A stretch of 64,000 nt of DNA from an uncultured Clostridia bacterium (GTDB lineage Bacteria > Bacillota > Clostridia > Oscillospirales > Ruminococcaceae): the NCBI GenBank assembly GCA_947626165.1, contig CANQRG010000006.1:1-64000 (forward strand). The letters are read 5' to 3'. The notes beneath the pieces were generated by a model, which was given only the letters and a program-made list of their open reading frames with translations, made no database searches and was not told the DNA's origin. The stretch's first letter is position 1, and each line of letters opens with the position of its first letter. Made by a program: the position numbers and the translations under genes. Of the stretch, positions 37,473 through 48,570 are shown piece after piece.

Positions 37473-38504
37473 CTAAGAGGGTAATATTATCTGCTCTCCG
37501 CCCGACAGACCGCTTACTATCTCAGTCTCAGTATCGTCCTGAATACCTATCTCAACATCAGTCTGAATTTTCATACCGTCCACAAGAACGTCCACATAGT
37601 TTGTTTCATTAACGGTTTTAATTGCCTCAGTGGGAACTATAACCACATTCGGCTTTGAATAAACGTCAATGGACGCATTTATCGTATCTCCGTAGCTTAC
37701 AAGCTCGGAATTTTTCTTGTCAGGCGTAATTACATAGTAGTATGCATCGTAATCTCCTCCGCCCTCTTGAAATACTATATCGGTTATTTTACCGCTCTCG
37801 GTCGTTTTCCCCTGCGTTAGAGTGCAATTCATACCAAAACTCACATCTTCAAACTGCTCGTTAGCGTATACCATTATACACAGTCTCTCGCCATTTGCCG
37901 CCTGCATAGTGCAGAGCGTCTGCCCTGCCGATACAAAAGAGCCTTTTTTTATCTCCTTGCCCTCCTCGTACTGAACGCTTACCTCTCCTTTATATGGAGC
38001 TTTAACAGTGTACTTCTCACGCTCATTTATGAGACTGTCATATGCGTTCTGCTCAATCAATACGTCGTATTCAGCAGATTTTATCTCGTTTTTATCAGAC
38101 TTCTTATTTTTATTCAGCTTGGATAAAGTCTTTTTAGCAGAGCTTAATCTCAGCTTTTGTTCATCAATCCTCTTGTCTATCTCGTCGGTGTTAAGTCGTG
38201 CCAGAACTTCTCCCTTTTTTACCTTTTCTCCGTCCTCAGCATTGAACGACGATACTATGCCGTCTATCTCAAAGGAAATCGCTTCTTTGTAAGGATTGAC
38301 ATAGTCAGCCTCGTGATAATACTTTTGATTTATCGTTCCTATCTTTGCCTCGACGATATTATTCTCATCGTTTTCAGAGCTGACCTGCGGAGTGTATATT
38401 TCTTTGGTAACATCTGCCGTTTCACTTTGCTGTGAACAGCTTGTAAATAAGATAACACACAATATCGTCAGCAAAACGCAAAAAAACCTTTGCGTTTTTT
38501 TCAT
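37473..38504 (-). CDS. HlyD/RND-type efflux periplasmic adaptor-like lipoprotein
   Basis: Lipobox LFTSCSQQ; GIVSSFNAEDGEKVKKGEVLARLN biotinyl-lipoyl-like hairpin. Confidence 0.8.
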   Translation of the reverse strand: MKKTQRFFCVLLTILCVILFTSCSQQSETADVTKEIYTPQVSSENDENNIVEAKIGTINQKYYHEADYVNPYKEAISFEIDGIVSSFNAEDGEKVKKGEVLARLNTDEIDKRIDEQKLRLSSAKKTLSKLNKNKKSDKNEIKSAEYDVLIEQNAYDSLINEREKYTVKAPYKGEVSVQYEEGKEIKKGSFVSAGQTLCTMQAANGERLCIMVYANEQFEDVSFGMNCTLTQGKTTESGKITDIVFQEGGGDYDAYYYVITPDKKNSELVSYGDTINASIDVYSKPNVVIVPTEAIKTVNETNYVDVLVDGMKIQTDVEIGIQDDTETEIVSGLSGGEQIILPS

Positions 38505-38535
38505 AAAATTACACCCCCTTAATAAAAATCAACCG

Positions 38536-39672
38536 CTAATTCATCAATCTAGAAATCACTGCGTTTGATACCAAAAAACCTCTCTCGGTAAGTGATAAAT
38601 TCTTTCCGTCCCGTGAAATATTTACCAGTCTTTCACCCGACAGCCTGTTTATCTCCTCTGCATTTGAAATTATATTCTTATATCTGCCTTCCTTGTCTAA
38701 TCCTGCAAGCCTGTCGGCGTCCAGCCCCTCCGCAAGCCTTAAAGAAAGCATAATATATTCCTCTGCCTTATCAACGTCAGTATCGGTATAAGTTATCTTC
38801 GGCTCGCCGTTATTCTTGATAAATTCCGATACGCCGCAGTCCTCAAAGTATCTCTTGTTGTCAAAGTATGAGTGAGCGTGCGGTCCGAAGCCTAAATACT
38901 CCTCGCATCTCCAGTATTTAAGATTGTGTTTGCTTTCAAAGCCATTCTTTGCAAAGTTAGATATCTCGTACTGCAAAAAGCCCTTTTCTTCAAGAAGTCT
39001 TGTCATAAGCAGATACCTGTCTGACAGCTCGTCTTCATCTGCAATGCTCTTTAAAAGACTGCCGTCTCTTTTTATCATCTCATCAAGCGGAGTATTCTCC
39101 TCGACCTTGAGCATATATGCTGATATGTGACGTACAGGGAGCGAGGTTATCTTATCTATCGAATCAATAAGGCTTTTCCTTGTCTGATCAATAATACCTA
39201 TCATAATGTCTGCTGATATGTTTGTAAATCCTGCCCTTTCGGCATTAAAAACCGCCGCTTCCGCCTGCTCGTAGTTGTGAAGCCGAGACAGCGCCGACAA
39301 CTCACTGTCAACAGCCGATTGAATACCGAATGATATTCGGTTAAATCCGCCATTAAAAAGCTCGCTCAAGCTTTCCTCTGTTACAGTACACGGGTTTGCC
39401 TCGACAGTAATCTCAGCGTTGGGAGAAACATCAAAGCTGTGTTTAACAGTGTTCAGAATTAAAACCAGCTGACTGCTTTTTAAAACTGTGGGCGTACCTC
39501 CGCCGAAATAGACAGTATCGACCTTTATCGACTTGTTTGAACGTCTTTTTATTGAATTGCTAACAGCTGAAACGAAACCGCTGTACAGCTTATCGTCACC
39601 GCACACCGAATAGAAATCGCAATATATACATTTCCTTTTGCAAAAGGGAATATGAATATAAACTCCGCACAT
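38536..39672 (-). CDS. hemW: Radical SAM heme chaperone HemW-like
   Basis: MCGVYIHIPFCKRKCIYCDFYS..TVYFGGGTPTVL..YEISNFAK. Confidence 0.9.
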   Translation of the reverse strand: MCGVYIHIPFCKRKCIYCDFYSVCGDDKLYSGFVSAVSNSIKRRSNKSIKVDTVYFGGGTPTVLKSSQLVLILNTVKHSFDVSPNAEITVEANPCTVTEESLSELFNGGFNRISFGIQSAVDSELSALSRLHNYEQAEAAVFNAERAGFTNISADIMIGIIDQTRKSLIDSIDKITSLPVRHISAYMLKVEENTPLDEMIKRDGSLLKSIADEDELSDRYLLMTRLLEEKGFLQYEISNFAKNGFESKHNLKYWRCEEYLGFGPHAHSYFDNKRYFEDCGVSEFIKNNGEPKITYTDTDVDKAEEYIMLSLRLAEGLDADRLAGLDKEGRYKNIISNAEEINRLSGERLVNISRDGKNLSLTERGFLVSNAVISRLMN

Positions 39673-40154
39673 TATAAATTATCCTCATTAGAATTAACGT
39701 CATCGAACGCATTGTCGATATAATCTTTGACTGCCGCTTGATTGTCTCTGAATTTTCTAAAAAGACCTTTAAACCCGAATATTATCAGGCAAACTAAATA
39801 TCCCGACAGCAAGATCAACAAAACAGAAACATAATATCTGAAGTGTTCCGTCATTTCAAGAGCAAAATATTTAGAATTTTTCTCTAAGAAATCAACGACC
39901 TTTTCGTGAATAAACAGATAAAGACAAGCTCCCAAAACAGATGATACAGCAAGCGTTATCGTAATTCCGAGCAAAGCCTCCTTAAAGCTGAACTGTGACA
40001 GCCTGACAGTCATAGCCAATACAAGTGCCGACAGCACCAAAAGTGAAAAGGTTTTTCCAATATTGGCGTAGCTTTCGTGTATAAACGGCAGTAACACCGC
40101 ACCGATAAATCCGTAGATAAGCGAATATTTCATTGCATTTTGAATATTAGTCAT
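39672..40154 (-). CDS. Hypothetical membrane protein
   Basis: Four predicted TM helices. Confidence 0.5.
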   Translation of the reverse strand: MTNIQNAMKYSLIYGFIGAVLLPFIHESYANIGKTFSLLVLSALVLAMTVRLSQFSFKEALLGITITLAVSSVLGACLYLFIHEKVVDFLEKNSKYFALEMTEHFRYYVSVLLILLSGYLVCLIIFGFKGLFRKFRDNQAAVKDYIDNAFDDVNSNEDNL

Positions 40155-40195
40155 TTAGTTGCGGATATCCTTTCAATAATGTTGTTCTATGTTAC

Positions 40196-41998
40196 CTACT
40201 CGTCAAGTTTCAGAACGCTCATAAACGCCTCCTGTGGAACTTCTACCGAGCCCAGCTGACGCATTTTCTTTTTACCTTCCTTTTGCTTTTCAAGAAGTTT
40301 TTTCTTCCTGGTTATATCACCGCCGTAGCACTTAGCTAAGACGTCTTTTCTCATAGCTTTAACAGTTTCTCTGGCGATTATCTTTCCGCCTATTGCCGCC
40401 TGAATCGGTACTTCAAAAAGCTGACGGGGAATAGTTTCCTTTAGCTTTTCGCAGATACGTCTTCCTCTTGCATAAGCCTTATCGGTATGAACGATAAACG
40501 AAAGGGCGTCCACGACCTCGCCGTTTAAGAGAATATCCAGCTTGACCAGCTTGCTCTCCTGATAGCCCTTCATCTCGTAGTCGAACGACGCATATCCCCT
40601 CGTACGCGACTTCAAAGCGTCGAAGAAGTCATAAACAATCTCATTGAGCGGAAGCTCATAGTGAAGCTCCACTCTTGTCTCGTCTAAATACTTCATATCC
40701 TTGAACGTACCCCGTCTGTCCTGACAAAGCTCCATAATATTACCCACAAACTCGCTCGGGGCGAGAATATCTGCGCTGACAACAGGCTCCTCAGCAGACG
40801 ATATAAGCCCGAGATTAGGGTAATTTGTAGGGTTGTCGATATAAAGAACGTCACCGTTTGTCATAGTCACCCTATAAATAACCGACGGCGCAGTTGTTAT
40901 CAAATCGAGATTATACTCTCTCTCAAGACGCTCTGCGATTATCTCCATATGCAAAAGACCCAAAAATCCGCATCTGAAGCCAAAGCCCAGAGCAATAGAC
41001 GTTTCAGGCTCAAACGACAAAGAAGCGTCGTTAAGTCTCAGCTTTTCGAGAGCGTCGCGGAGGTCGGGATATTTAGCGCCGTCTGTGGGGTAAATACCCG
41101 AATAAACCATTGGATTTACCTTTTTATATCCCTCCAGCGGTTCTGAGCAGGGATGCTCAACAGACGTTACTGTATCGCCCACACGGGTATCGCCAATGTC
41201 CTTTATAGAAGCCGCAATATAGCCTACCTCACCCGATTTAAGTTCGCCCGACGGCACTAAGCTGGTCGCACCCATATAACCTATCTCAACGGTCTGGAAC
41301 TCTGCTCCTGTTGCAAACATCTTTATAGTCTCGCCGACCTTGAGCGTACCCTCTTTAACTCTGACGAATATGATTACGCCCTTGTACTGGTCGTAGTAGC
41401 TGTCAAATATAAGAGCCTTCAGAGGGGCGTTATCATCGCCTTTCGGAGCAGGAATATAGGTAATTACCCTTTCCAGAACCTCCTCAATATTCGTTCCCAT
41501 TTTGGCTGATATTCTCGGTGCGTTGAGCGCGGGAATTCCAATTACGTTTTCTATCTCCTCACAGGCATTCTGAGGATCGGCGCTGGGGAGGTCTATCTTG
41601 TTCACCACAGGCAGGACTTCAAGGTCGTGTTCAATGGCGAGATAAGTATTAGCGAGCGTCTGAGCCTCTATCCCCTGAGAGGCGTCAACGACCAAAATCG
41701 CTCCCTCGCACGCCGCTAAAGAACGTGAGACCTCGTAGTTAAAGTCAACGTGACCCGGTGTATCTATCAAATTAAATACATAAGTCTCACCATTTTTAGC
41801 CTTGTAGTTAAGCCTTACAGCCCTTGCTTTTATGGTTATGCCCCTCTCACGTTCGATATCCATATTGTCGAGAAGCTGTTCCTCCATATCCCTCAACTCA
41901 ACTGAGGAGGTAAGCTCCAAGATCCTATCGGCAAGCGTGGACTTACCGTGATCTATATGTGCGATTATGCAAAAATTTCTTATTTGTTCTTTTTTCAT
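40196..41998 (-). CDS. lepA: Elongation factor 4
   Basis: [55 protein letters not shown]. Confidence 0.97.
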   Translation of the reverse strand: MKKEQIRNFCIIAHIDHGKSTLADRILELTSSVELRDMEEQLLDNMDIERERGITIKARAVRLNYKAKNGETYVFNLIDTPGHVDFNYEVSRSLAACEGAILVVDASQGIEAQTLANTYLAIEHDLEVLPVVNKIDLPSADPQNACEEIENVIGIPALNAPRISAKMGTNIEEVLERVITYIPAPKGDDNAPLKALIFDSYYDQYKGVIIFVRVKEGTLKVGETIKMFATGAEFQTVEIGYMGATSLVPSGELKSGEVGYIAASIKDIGDTRVGDTVTSVEHPCSEPLEGYKKVNPMVYSGIYPTDGAKYPDLRDALEKLRLNDASLSFEPETSIALGFGFRCGFLGLLHMEIIAERLEREYNLDLITTAPSVIYRVTMTNGDVLYIDNPTNYPNLGLISSAEEPVVSADILAPSEFVGNIMELCQDRRGTFKDMKYLDETRVELHYELPLNEIVYDFFDALKSRTRGYASFDYEMKGYQESKLVKLDILLNGEVVDALSFIVHTDKAYARGRRICEKLKETIPRQLFEVPIQAAIGGKIIARETVKAMRKDVLAKCYGGDITRKKKLLEKQKEGKKKMRQLGSVEVPQEAFMSVLKLDE

Positions 41999-42061
41999 TT
42001 ATGATCTTCCAATCGTAATAAATATACTAAAGTATTTTACCATAAACGCAATAAAAATTCA

Positions 42062-42225
42062 ACTGCCGAGCCGGCAGGGGCTTTGCTGCCTATTAAAGTT
42101 TTATTAATGTTTTACGTTTCAAAACGGCAGGCTTGTACTTTGTGGGAAAGATTAGTTCTAGCTTCTTGCTTCTAACTTCTATTCTCTTAACGGTGACCCC
42201 TGCACGCAGTTCGCCTTTGTATAGT
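42062..42225 (+). repeat. Dispersed modular repeat plus heptamers
   Basis: CTGCCGAGCCGGCAG head; gctgcctattaaagttttattaatgttttacgtttcaaaacggcaggc; TAGCTTC TTGCTTC TAACTTC. Confidence 0.9.
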
Positions 42226-42226
42226 T

Positions 42227-42430
42227 CTATTTTTCATTATTGTTAGTATCATCTAAATTATTTATTGCATAATTTAAACATTGTATAACTAATTTGTTGG
42301 AAGATATATTATTCTTAAGTGCAAGATTATCAATTTTATTCGCTAGTTCTTCGGGCAAACGAAAAGATTTGTTTACCGAAACGTAACCTTTTTTTATTTT
42401 CCACATAAAACTTTTTCCTCCACTACTCAA
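42227..42430 (-). CDS. RHH-like small DNA-binding protein
   Basis: VSVNKSFRLPEELANKIDNLALKNNISSNKLVIQCLNYAINNL. Confidence 0.65.
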   Translation of the reverse strand: MSSGGKSFMWKIKKGYVSVNKSFRLPEELANKIDNLALKNNISSNKLVIQCLNYAINNLDDTNNNEK

Positions 42431-42469
42431 TTTTTTGTACGATTATTTTATTACAGATAAATTATAGTA

Positions 42470-42504
42470 TTCAAACGAATACATTTCAAGTGTATTCGTT
42501 TGAA
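42470..42504. promoter_or_regulatory. Operator inverted repeat between divergent RHH and XRE genes
   Basis: TTCAAACGAATACA-tttcaag-TGTATTCGTTTGAA (14-bp perfect arms). Confidence 0.8.
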
Positions 42505-42549
42505 TTCGTAATATAATCTATATATACCATGAATTTTAGGAGGATTTTT

Positions 42550-42756
42550 ATGTATTTTTATCAAAGAATCAGGGATATAAGAGAAGATAATGATATGACA
42601 CAGCAGCAAGTTGCTGATGTTCTTCAAATATCCAGACCTCAATATAGCTTATATGAAACTGGGAAACGTGAAATACCTGTACATTTACTTAAGAAGCTGG
42701 CGGAATACTATAAAGTGTCAACGGATTATTTAATAGGTTTAAAAGTACATAAATAG
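42550..42756 (+). CDS. XRE-family regulator
   Basis: RIRDIREDNDMTQQQVADVLQISRPQYSLYETGKREIPVHLLKKLAEYYKVSTDYLIGL. Confidence 0.88.
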   Translation: MYFYQRIRDIREDNDMTQQQVADVLQISRPQYSLYETGKREIPVHLLKKLAEYYKVSTDYLIGLKVHK

Positions 42757-42881
42757 AAACAGCTATATGTGTTTTATAAATAGAAGCAAGATATAATCCT
42801 CTTTCACCTAAACGCCATTAGTTGCAAAATAATATAAATGTGTTATAATAATTAGTATTAATATCGGAAAGGCAAAAAAAT

Positions 42882-44339
42882 ATGTCTGAGGAAACACAAA
42901 AATCAAAGAGCAGTTATAAAAAGCTCTTTTCTAACACTATAATTTTTGCGATAGGTCAGTTCAGCTCAAAGATTCTGGTACTTCTTTTAGTGCCTATCTA
43001 CACATATGCCATGACCGACGCAGAGTTCGGTATAACAGACGTTATTATACAAATGGCAAACTGGCTTGTTCCTATTGTATCTCTTGCTGTGGCAGAAGCC
43101 ATAACAAGGTACGGTCTTGACAAGGACTATGACAAAGCGAGCGTATTCACAATAGGCAATATTGCCAATATAGGAGGATTACTCCTGCTTGGCATAGTTA
43201 TACCCTTTATCAGCGGAACAAGCTTTATTCACAGATTTATAGATAACTACTCTGTTTTGTTGTATATTTATGTTGCTACTTCAAGCCTAAAGCTCTTATA
43301 CTCATATTTCGTAAGAGCGCTTGAAATGATAAAGCTGTATGCCTTTTGCAGTATATTCACAACTTTCAGCACACTTATATTGACTGTACTGTTTTTACTT
43401 ATACTTAAAATCGGAGTTACAGGATATCTTCTTGCAATTATAATCTCCGATCTTGCGTCTATAGTATTTCTCATATATGCTGCAAGACTATGGCGGTTTA
43501 TTAATTTCAAAAAACTTGATTTATCGCTTGCAAAGCAAATGCTCAAATACTGTATACCGCTTATTCCCGCACAACTGCTGTGGCTTATAACAAATTCGTC
43601 AAACTCTTTCCTTACGACCTATTTTCTAGGTCAAGAAAGAAACGGAATACTTTCCGCATCATATAAAATACCCAATATAGTGTCTACGGTGTATATGATT
43701 TTCGGTATGGCGTGGAATATGTCGGCAATAACAGAAAAGGATAAAACAGATCAGGAACGCTTTTATAAAAATGTATTTGATTCAAACCAGTCTGTTTTGT
43801 ATATAGTATCTGCGTTTATACTGCTTGTGGTCACGCCTGTAACAAACTTCTGGATAGGTCCTGCGTTCAGAGAATCTGTCAAATATGCGCCGATACTCAT
43901 ATTTGCAACAATATTCACCTGCTATGTTACATTTTTCGGAACAATTTACTCGGTAGCTCAAAGGTCTGTACGTTCACTTGTAACAAGCCTTATTGCAGGA
44001 GTGATAAACGTACTTCTCAATGTGACGCTTCTCCCTGTTATAGGACTTTACGCGGCGGCAATTTCCACCCTTGCGTCGTATTTTGTGGTGTTTATAATAA
44101 GGGCAGTCGATACGCAGAAATATCAGAAATTTGACTTGAGGTTAGAAAAACTTATCACAAACTGCATTTTGCTTATACTTATGGTACTTGCAAATTATAT
44201 CGGGTACACATATATTAAATACACATCTTTAATTATATTATTTATGATAGTATTTTTACTTAACTACAGATGTCTGTTCAAGGTAGCAAAAACCGTATTA
44301 CCACAAAAGGTTTTGAAGTTTTTGCCCTTCATAAAATAA
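42882..44339 (+). CDS. Oligosaccharide flippase family protein (Wzx-like)
   Basis: Multi-TM MOP-superfamily pattern. Confidence 0.85.
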   Translation: MSEETQKSKSSYKKLFSNTIIFAIGQFSSKILVLLLVPIYTYAMTDAEFGITDVIIQMANWLVPIVSLAVAEAITRYGLDKDYDKASVFTIGNIANIGGLLLLGIVIPFISGTSFIHRFIDNYSVLLYIYVATSSLKLLYSYFVRALEMIKLYAFCSIFTTFSTLILTVLFLLILKIGVTGYLLAIIISDLASIVFLIYAARLWRFINFKKLDLSLAKQMLKYCIPLIPAQLLWLITNSSNSFLTTYFLGQERNGILSASYKIPNIVSTVYMIFGMAWNMSAITEKDKTDQERFYKNVFDSNQSVLYIVSAFILLVVTPVTNFWIGPAFRESVKYAPILIFATIFTCYVTFFGTIYSVAQRSVRSLVTSLIAGVINVLLNVTLLPVIGLYAAAISTLASYFVVFIIRAVDTQKYQKFDLRLEKLITNCILLILMVLANYIGYTYIKYTSLIILFMIVFLLNYRCLFKVAKTVLPQKVLKFLPFIK

Positions 44340-44357
44340 ATATCGGAGGTTATACAA

Positions 44358-44609
44358 ATGGCAGAACTGAAATTTGAGATCACAAAGGAACTCGGTGTTT
44401 TATCAACAAACGCCAAAGGCTGGACAAAGGAGCTTAATATGGTTTCCTGGAATGAAAGAGAACCTAAATACGATTTAAGAGAATGGAGTCCCGATCATAC
44501 AAGAATGGGAAAGGGAATAACTCTCACTGAAGAGGAAATAGACTCGCTTAGGGCTGTTTTAAACGGTGAAGAGCTGGACGATGATATTGATGAAGATAAG
44601 TTTGTTTAA
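44358..44609 (+). CDS. YdbC-like PC4-family protein
   Basis: MAELKFEITKELGVLSTNAKGWTKELNMVSWNEREPKYDLREWSPDHTRMGKGITLT. Confidence 0.85.
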   Translation: MAELKFEITKELGVLSTNAKGWTKELNMVSWNEREPKYDLREWSPDHTRMGKGITLTEEEIDSLRAVLNGEELDDDIDEDKFV

Positions 44610-44627
44610 ATAGTAAAATGAAGTTAC

Positions 44628-44664
44628 AAAAAACCGCTGAAACTAATCTCAGCGGTTTTAATTT
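44628..44664. terminator. Bidirectional terminator
   Basis: AAAACCGCTGA-AACTAATC-TCAGCGGTTTT. Confidence 0.8.
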
Positions 44665-44697
44665 ATAATTAATCAAGAAACAAAATATGTAAAACTA

Positions 44698-45942
44698 TTA
44701 TTTATCGTCATCAGCCGTATCAAATCCGCCTCTTGCGAAAAAAAGCTCTCTTATTGCTATTGCGCAGCCCGACAAAAAGCCATGCTTCCTTTCAATAACG
44801 CTCATTTCAATTTTTGATGCTACATTTTCACCGGCAATTTTAGCAACCTCTTTTTTTATATAATCAAATTCATCTTCATTGACTCTGATATTGTGCAAAA
44901 CTATTTTTTGAGGTTCAGTTAAGTAGTACAAATTATTTATCAAAACAGCGCCCAGCCTTACCGCATTATCAATGATTTCACAAACCGCCTTATCACCGCC
45001 CAACGCAGCAGCTCTTATAGTTTCATATCCTATCCTGCTCACGTCGCCGTCAGTAAGCTCGTAAAGTTTAGATGTGTTTTCCTTTGAATACGCATCTGTA
45101 ATTTTCTTCTTAACGCCTGCTCTGCTTATTTCGTCTTCAACTGAGCCGCCTGTTAAATTATCATTTCCGACCGCCGCAGGGTCAACTATAATTTTATCAA
45201 CAAAGTCTGTTTTGCTGTTATAACCATTAATCGATCCAATCAAATCAGCAACCACAAAATGCAAGCTGTCACCGTATCTCAAAAACGCAATATTACTTAT
45301 GTTTATATCATTTTCAGGCTGAAAATCCATATTAGCTATTGCCATACCCTTGACAGCATTGTCAAATATCAGCGGAACCTTAAACTTTTCATAAATATCA
45401 ACTGCAAGACTTTTAAAATCCGGCTCACCATTTTCTGATATTTCCACTCCTGCATTTTCATACATTCCCGGAAATACTCCAAAACCTATTCCTAAAATTT
45501 CATCAAGCTTTAAACAGTTATCCAATAAAATAGAATCTATTGACTCGATTATAAAATCTACAATTTCTTTATACGTTATATCAGACTTTATATCAAGGTT
45601 TCGCTTATCCAAAACAGCGCCAGAAAGCGTCGAAATTCCAACGCTTATCATATCGTTATCAATAAGAACTCCCAAAACGAACTTATAATTTTGATTAATG
45701 TCAATGAGTATCTTCTTTCTTCCTCTCGAAGCTTTTTTGTTCACGCTGTGAAGCTCGCCTATTTCATGGATTATACCCTTTGATATCATTTCATTTGTAA
45801 TTATAGTTACAGCAGCTCTTGTAAGCTCCAACGTATTTGCAATATCAATTCTCGATATAGGTCCTCGCTGCTTTAAAAGCCTTAGTATCTGCATACGGTT
45901 CTGTCTTTTTAAATCTAATTTGCTGATTCCATGCTGCTGCAT
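44698..45942 (-). CDS. ROK-family transcriptional regulator
   Basis: NRMQILRLLKQRGPISRIDIANTLELTRAAVTIITNEMISKGIIHEIG then ROK-like domain. Confidence 0.88.
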   Translation of the reverse strand: MQQHGISKLDLKRQNRMQILRLLKQRGPISRIDIANTLELTRAAVTIITNEMISKGIIHEIGELHSVNKKASRGRKKILIDINQNYKFVLGVLIDNDMISVGISTLSGAVLDKRNLDIKSDITYKEIVDFIIESIDSILLDNCLKLDEILGIGFGVFPGMYENAGVEISENGEPDFKSLAVDIYEKFKVPLIFDNAVKGMAIANMDFQPENDINISNIAFLRYGDSLHFVVADLIGSINGYNSKTDFVDKIIVDPAAVGNDNLTGGSVEDEISRAGVKKKITDAYSKENTSKLYELTDGDVSRIGYETIRAAALGGDKAVCEIIDNAVRLGAVLINNLYYLTEPQKIVLHNIRVNEDEFDYIKKEVAKIAGENVASKIEMSVIERKHGFLSGCAIAIRELFFARGGFDTADDDK

Positions 45943-46065
45943 ACCTTACACCTCTTTGCAAATTGCATTTTAATAATGTCTAATTAATTACTTTTATTGT
46001 AATAGGTAAATATTATTAAACTGTTAATAGCACATTTCCAGATTAACAAATTTGCATACAATTAG

Positions 46066-46157
46066 AGGCAAAAACCAAACACAAGATACAAAAACTCATT
46101 TTTCTATCAAACCCTCAAAGTTTTCATCTTGATTTTAGTTACTTGCCTCTTATTTTA
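46066..46157. repeat. Degenerate heptamer-array remnant, inverted halves
   Basis: ttagaggcaaaaaccaaacacaagatacaaaaac .. catcttgattttagttacttgcctctta. Confidence 0.5.
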
Positions 46158-46172
46158 CCTGCACACCGACTT

Positions 46173-47021
46173 TTACTTTACGGCATTTATCTCATTAGAT
46201 TTTTCTTTAAGCTCTCTTCCCTCTCTAAGCAAATCACAAAGCGCCTTGCTGTTATCAGTTTCAATAGCTGTTTTGTACTCACTAAGATGCTTCATAAGCT
46301 GATTTATTTCCTCCAGCAAAGCAGATTTGTTCATCATAAACAGAGTCGTCCACATATTTTCATTCAGCTTTGCAACGCGGGTCAAATCCTTAAAGCTGCC
46401 TGCCGAAAACCCCGACTGATTAAGCAGAGTAGGACTTTTAACATATGCGCTTGATACAATGTGCGCAAGCTGTGAAGTAAATGCAATTATTTCGTCATGC
46501 TCCTTAGGCGTAGATATTACATTTCTTAAAAAGCCTATTTCCTTTGAGAATTCTTTAACTCTTTCTAAAGCCTCAGGGTTTGTATTTTCTGTTGGAGTTA
46601 TTATAAAACTTGCTTTTTCAAAAAGGTTGTCTAATGAATATTCAAAGCCGGAAAATTCACGCCCTGCCATTGGATGACAGCCTATAAAGCAAACTCCCAT
46701 TTCGTTTAGCTTTTTATCAACAGACTTTATTATCTCCTCTTTAACTCCGCAGGTGTCAATTAATATTCCGCCCTTTTTAAAGTATGTCAAGTTCTCGTTT
46801 ATAAAGCTGATAGTATCGTCAGGATACAAACCTAATATGACAATATCAAAGGAAGAAAGCTGGTTGGGTGCAAAGCTGCCGTCTATAGAATCCTGCTGAA
46901 TCGCATCTGCAACAGCTTTTTTGTTTATATCGTAAGCGAAACAAAGATGCTTGGTATTTTTCTTTATAGCCTTTGCAAGCGATCCGCCTATCAGACCAAG
47001 TCCAACAATTCCGATTTTCAT
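46173..47021 (-). CDS. tyrA: Prephenate dehydrogenase
   Basis: MKIGIVGLGLIGGSLAKAIKK..GCHPMAGREFSGFEYSLDNLF. Confidence 0.9.
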   Translation of the reverse strand: MKIGIVGLGLIGGSLAKAIKKNTKHLCFAYDINKKAVADAIQQDSIDGSFAPNQLSSFDIVILGLYPDDTISFINENLTYFKKGGILIDTCGVKEEIIKSVDKKLNEMGVCFIGCHPMAGREFSGFEYSLDNLFEKASFIITPTENTNPEALERVKEFSKEIGFLRNVISTPKEHDEIIAFTSQLAHIVSSAYVKSPTLLNQSGFSAGSFKDLTRVAKLNENMWTTLFMMNKSALLEEINQLMKHLSEYKTAIETDNSKALCDLLREGRELKEKSNEINAVK

Positions 47022-47066
47022 TTTAATTTGTCCTTTCAGCAGTATTAGTTTTATTTTGCAGTAACA

Positions 47067-48506
47067 TTACTCAGCACAAAGTCTGAAAATTACATCTGCA
47101 TATATTTTCGCTATATTCATAAATGAACTTATATTTATGTGCTCATCAGCGCCGTGCATATTGTTGTTCTCTCCAGGGAACTCAGCGCCGAAGCCAACAC
47201 CCATTTTAGTATTATGAAGATAGGTCGCCCCGCCCTCGGCAAGACATTCGCCCTTTAAGCCTGTAAGCTCGGTATATGACTTCAAAAGCGTTTGTATAAA
47301 ATCAGAATTTCCATCGACATAGTGAGGTTCCATAGCGTCGTCGTCTACATACGTCTGTCCAAGACTTCCCAAACGCTCATCAAGCTTAGCATAAATATCT
47401 TTCAGGCATGTGCAGACTGGAAAACGAATATCCATTCCGCCCTTATACTTGCCGCCATTTATGTCAATCAGACTGTAGACCTCAGTGATTTTTCCCGAAA
47501 TATCATCTTCACAGAACAAATCAAGAGCCTCACCATAATACTCTCCGTAAGGGAAAATCTTTTCAAGCTCACACACAAGGTCATAAGCTCCGCCTTTATC
47601 AAATGGAATTTCTGTGAGCAATTTAAGCAAAGCAGTTATTGCGTTTTCGCCAAGCTCAGGTAAAGAGCCGTGAGCAGACTTACCTAGCGATGTGATTTTT
47701 ATTTTGCCGTCTGTCTCCTCGGCAATAAATCTTACATTCATTTGCATTTCAGAAATTTTTCTGTCGATAACGCTTTTATCTATTCCCTTCACAATCGCAT
47801 AAGCTCTGTCCGGAACAGCGTTTATAACAGTTCCTCCGGTAATGCTTTCAATAACTGCACCGTCAATTTTATTATTGTAGCTTCCCACCATAATTATGTG
47901 AGAAACTCCCTTTTCAACATTAATAACTGGAAAAGCGGAATCGGGCGTCAGCATCTTATCCGGAAGCTCTACCTTATTTGAATAATACTTTAGGTCCTCC
48001 ATACCTGTTTCTTCGCTTGCCCCAAGCATAACCCTGACCTTTTTATTCAGCTTTATACCCAAATCCTTTATCGCCTTAACAGCGTACAAAACAGCGACAG
48101 CAGGACCCTTATCGTCTATAGTTCCCCTGCCGTAAAGTCTGCCCTCCTGTTCGTTTACTGTAAGCCTAAACGGCTCATACGTCCAGCCAGAGCCCTTTGG
48201 CACAACATCTAAATGTGCAATAATTCCAAGCTCCGGCTTATCTGCCTGCTCGCCGCCTAAATCAAACGTGACCATATAATTTTCGTGGTTTTGAAAAATA
48301 AATCCGAAGTCGTGAAGTATTTCTCCGGCAACCTCCAATACCTTTGCAGGTCCTTCGCCAAAAGGCTGATTGCTTTGCAGATCCTTTTTGCCTAATACGC
48401 TTTCTACTTCAACAAGTCTGGCAAGAGTTTTAAACATCTCCTGCTTGTTTTCCTCCAAATAATCCGAAATGCTGTCTCTGAATGCTTTTAGTTCTTTATT
48501 TGTCAT
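47067..48506 (-). CDS. pepV: M20-family dipeptidase, PepV-like
   Basis: LGIIAHLDVVPKGSGWTYEPF..GRLYGRGTIDDKGPAVAVLYA. Confidence 0.88.
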   Translation of the reverse strand: MTNKELKAFRDSISDYLEENKQEMFKTLARLVEVESVLGKKDLQSNQPFGEGPAKVLEVAGEILHDFGFIFQNHENYMVTFDLGGEQADKPELGIIAHLDVVPKGSGWTYEPFRLTVNEQEGRLYGRGTIDDKGPAVAVLYAVKAIKDLGIKLNKKVRVMLGASEETGMEDLKYYSNKVELPDKMLTPDSAFPVINVEKGVSHIIMVGSYNNKIDGAVIESITGGTVINAVPDRAYAIVKGIDKSVIDRKISEMQMNVRFIAEETDGKIKITSLGKSAHGSLPELGENAITALLKLLTEIPFDKGGAYDLVCELEKIFPYGEYYGEALDLFCEDDISGKITEVYSLIDINGGKYKGGMDIRFPVCTCLKDIYAKLDERLGSLGQTYVDDDAMEPHYVDGNSDFIQTLLKSYTELTGLKGECLAEGGATYLHNTKMGVGFGAEFPGENNNMHGADEHINISSFMNIAKIYADVIFRLCAE

Positions 48507-48570
48507 AAAAGTTAACCCTCTCTATGTAAAAATGAGAGCAAGAACCACTTGCCCTCTGTGATTATAAAAA

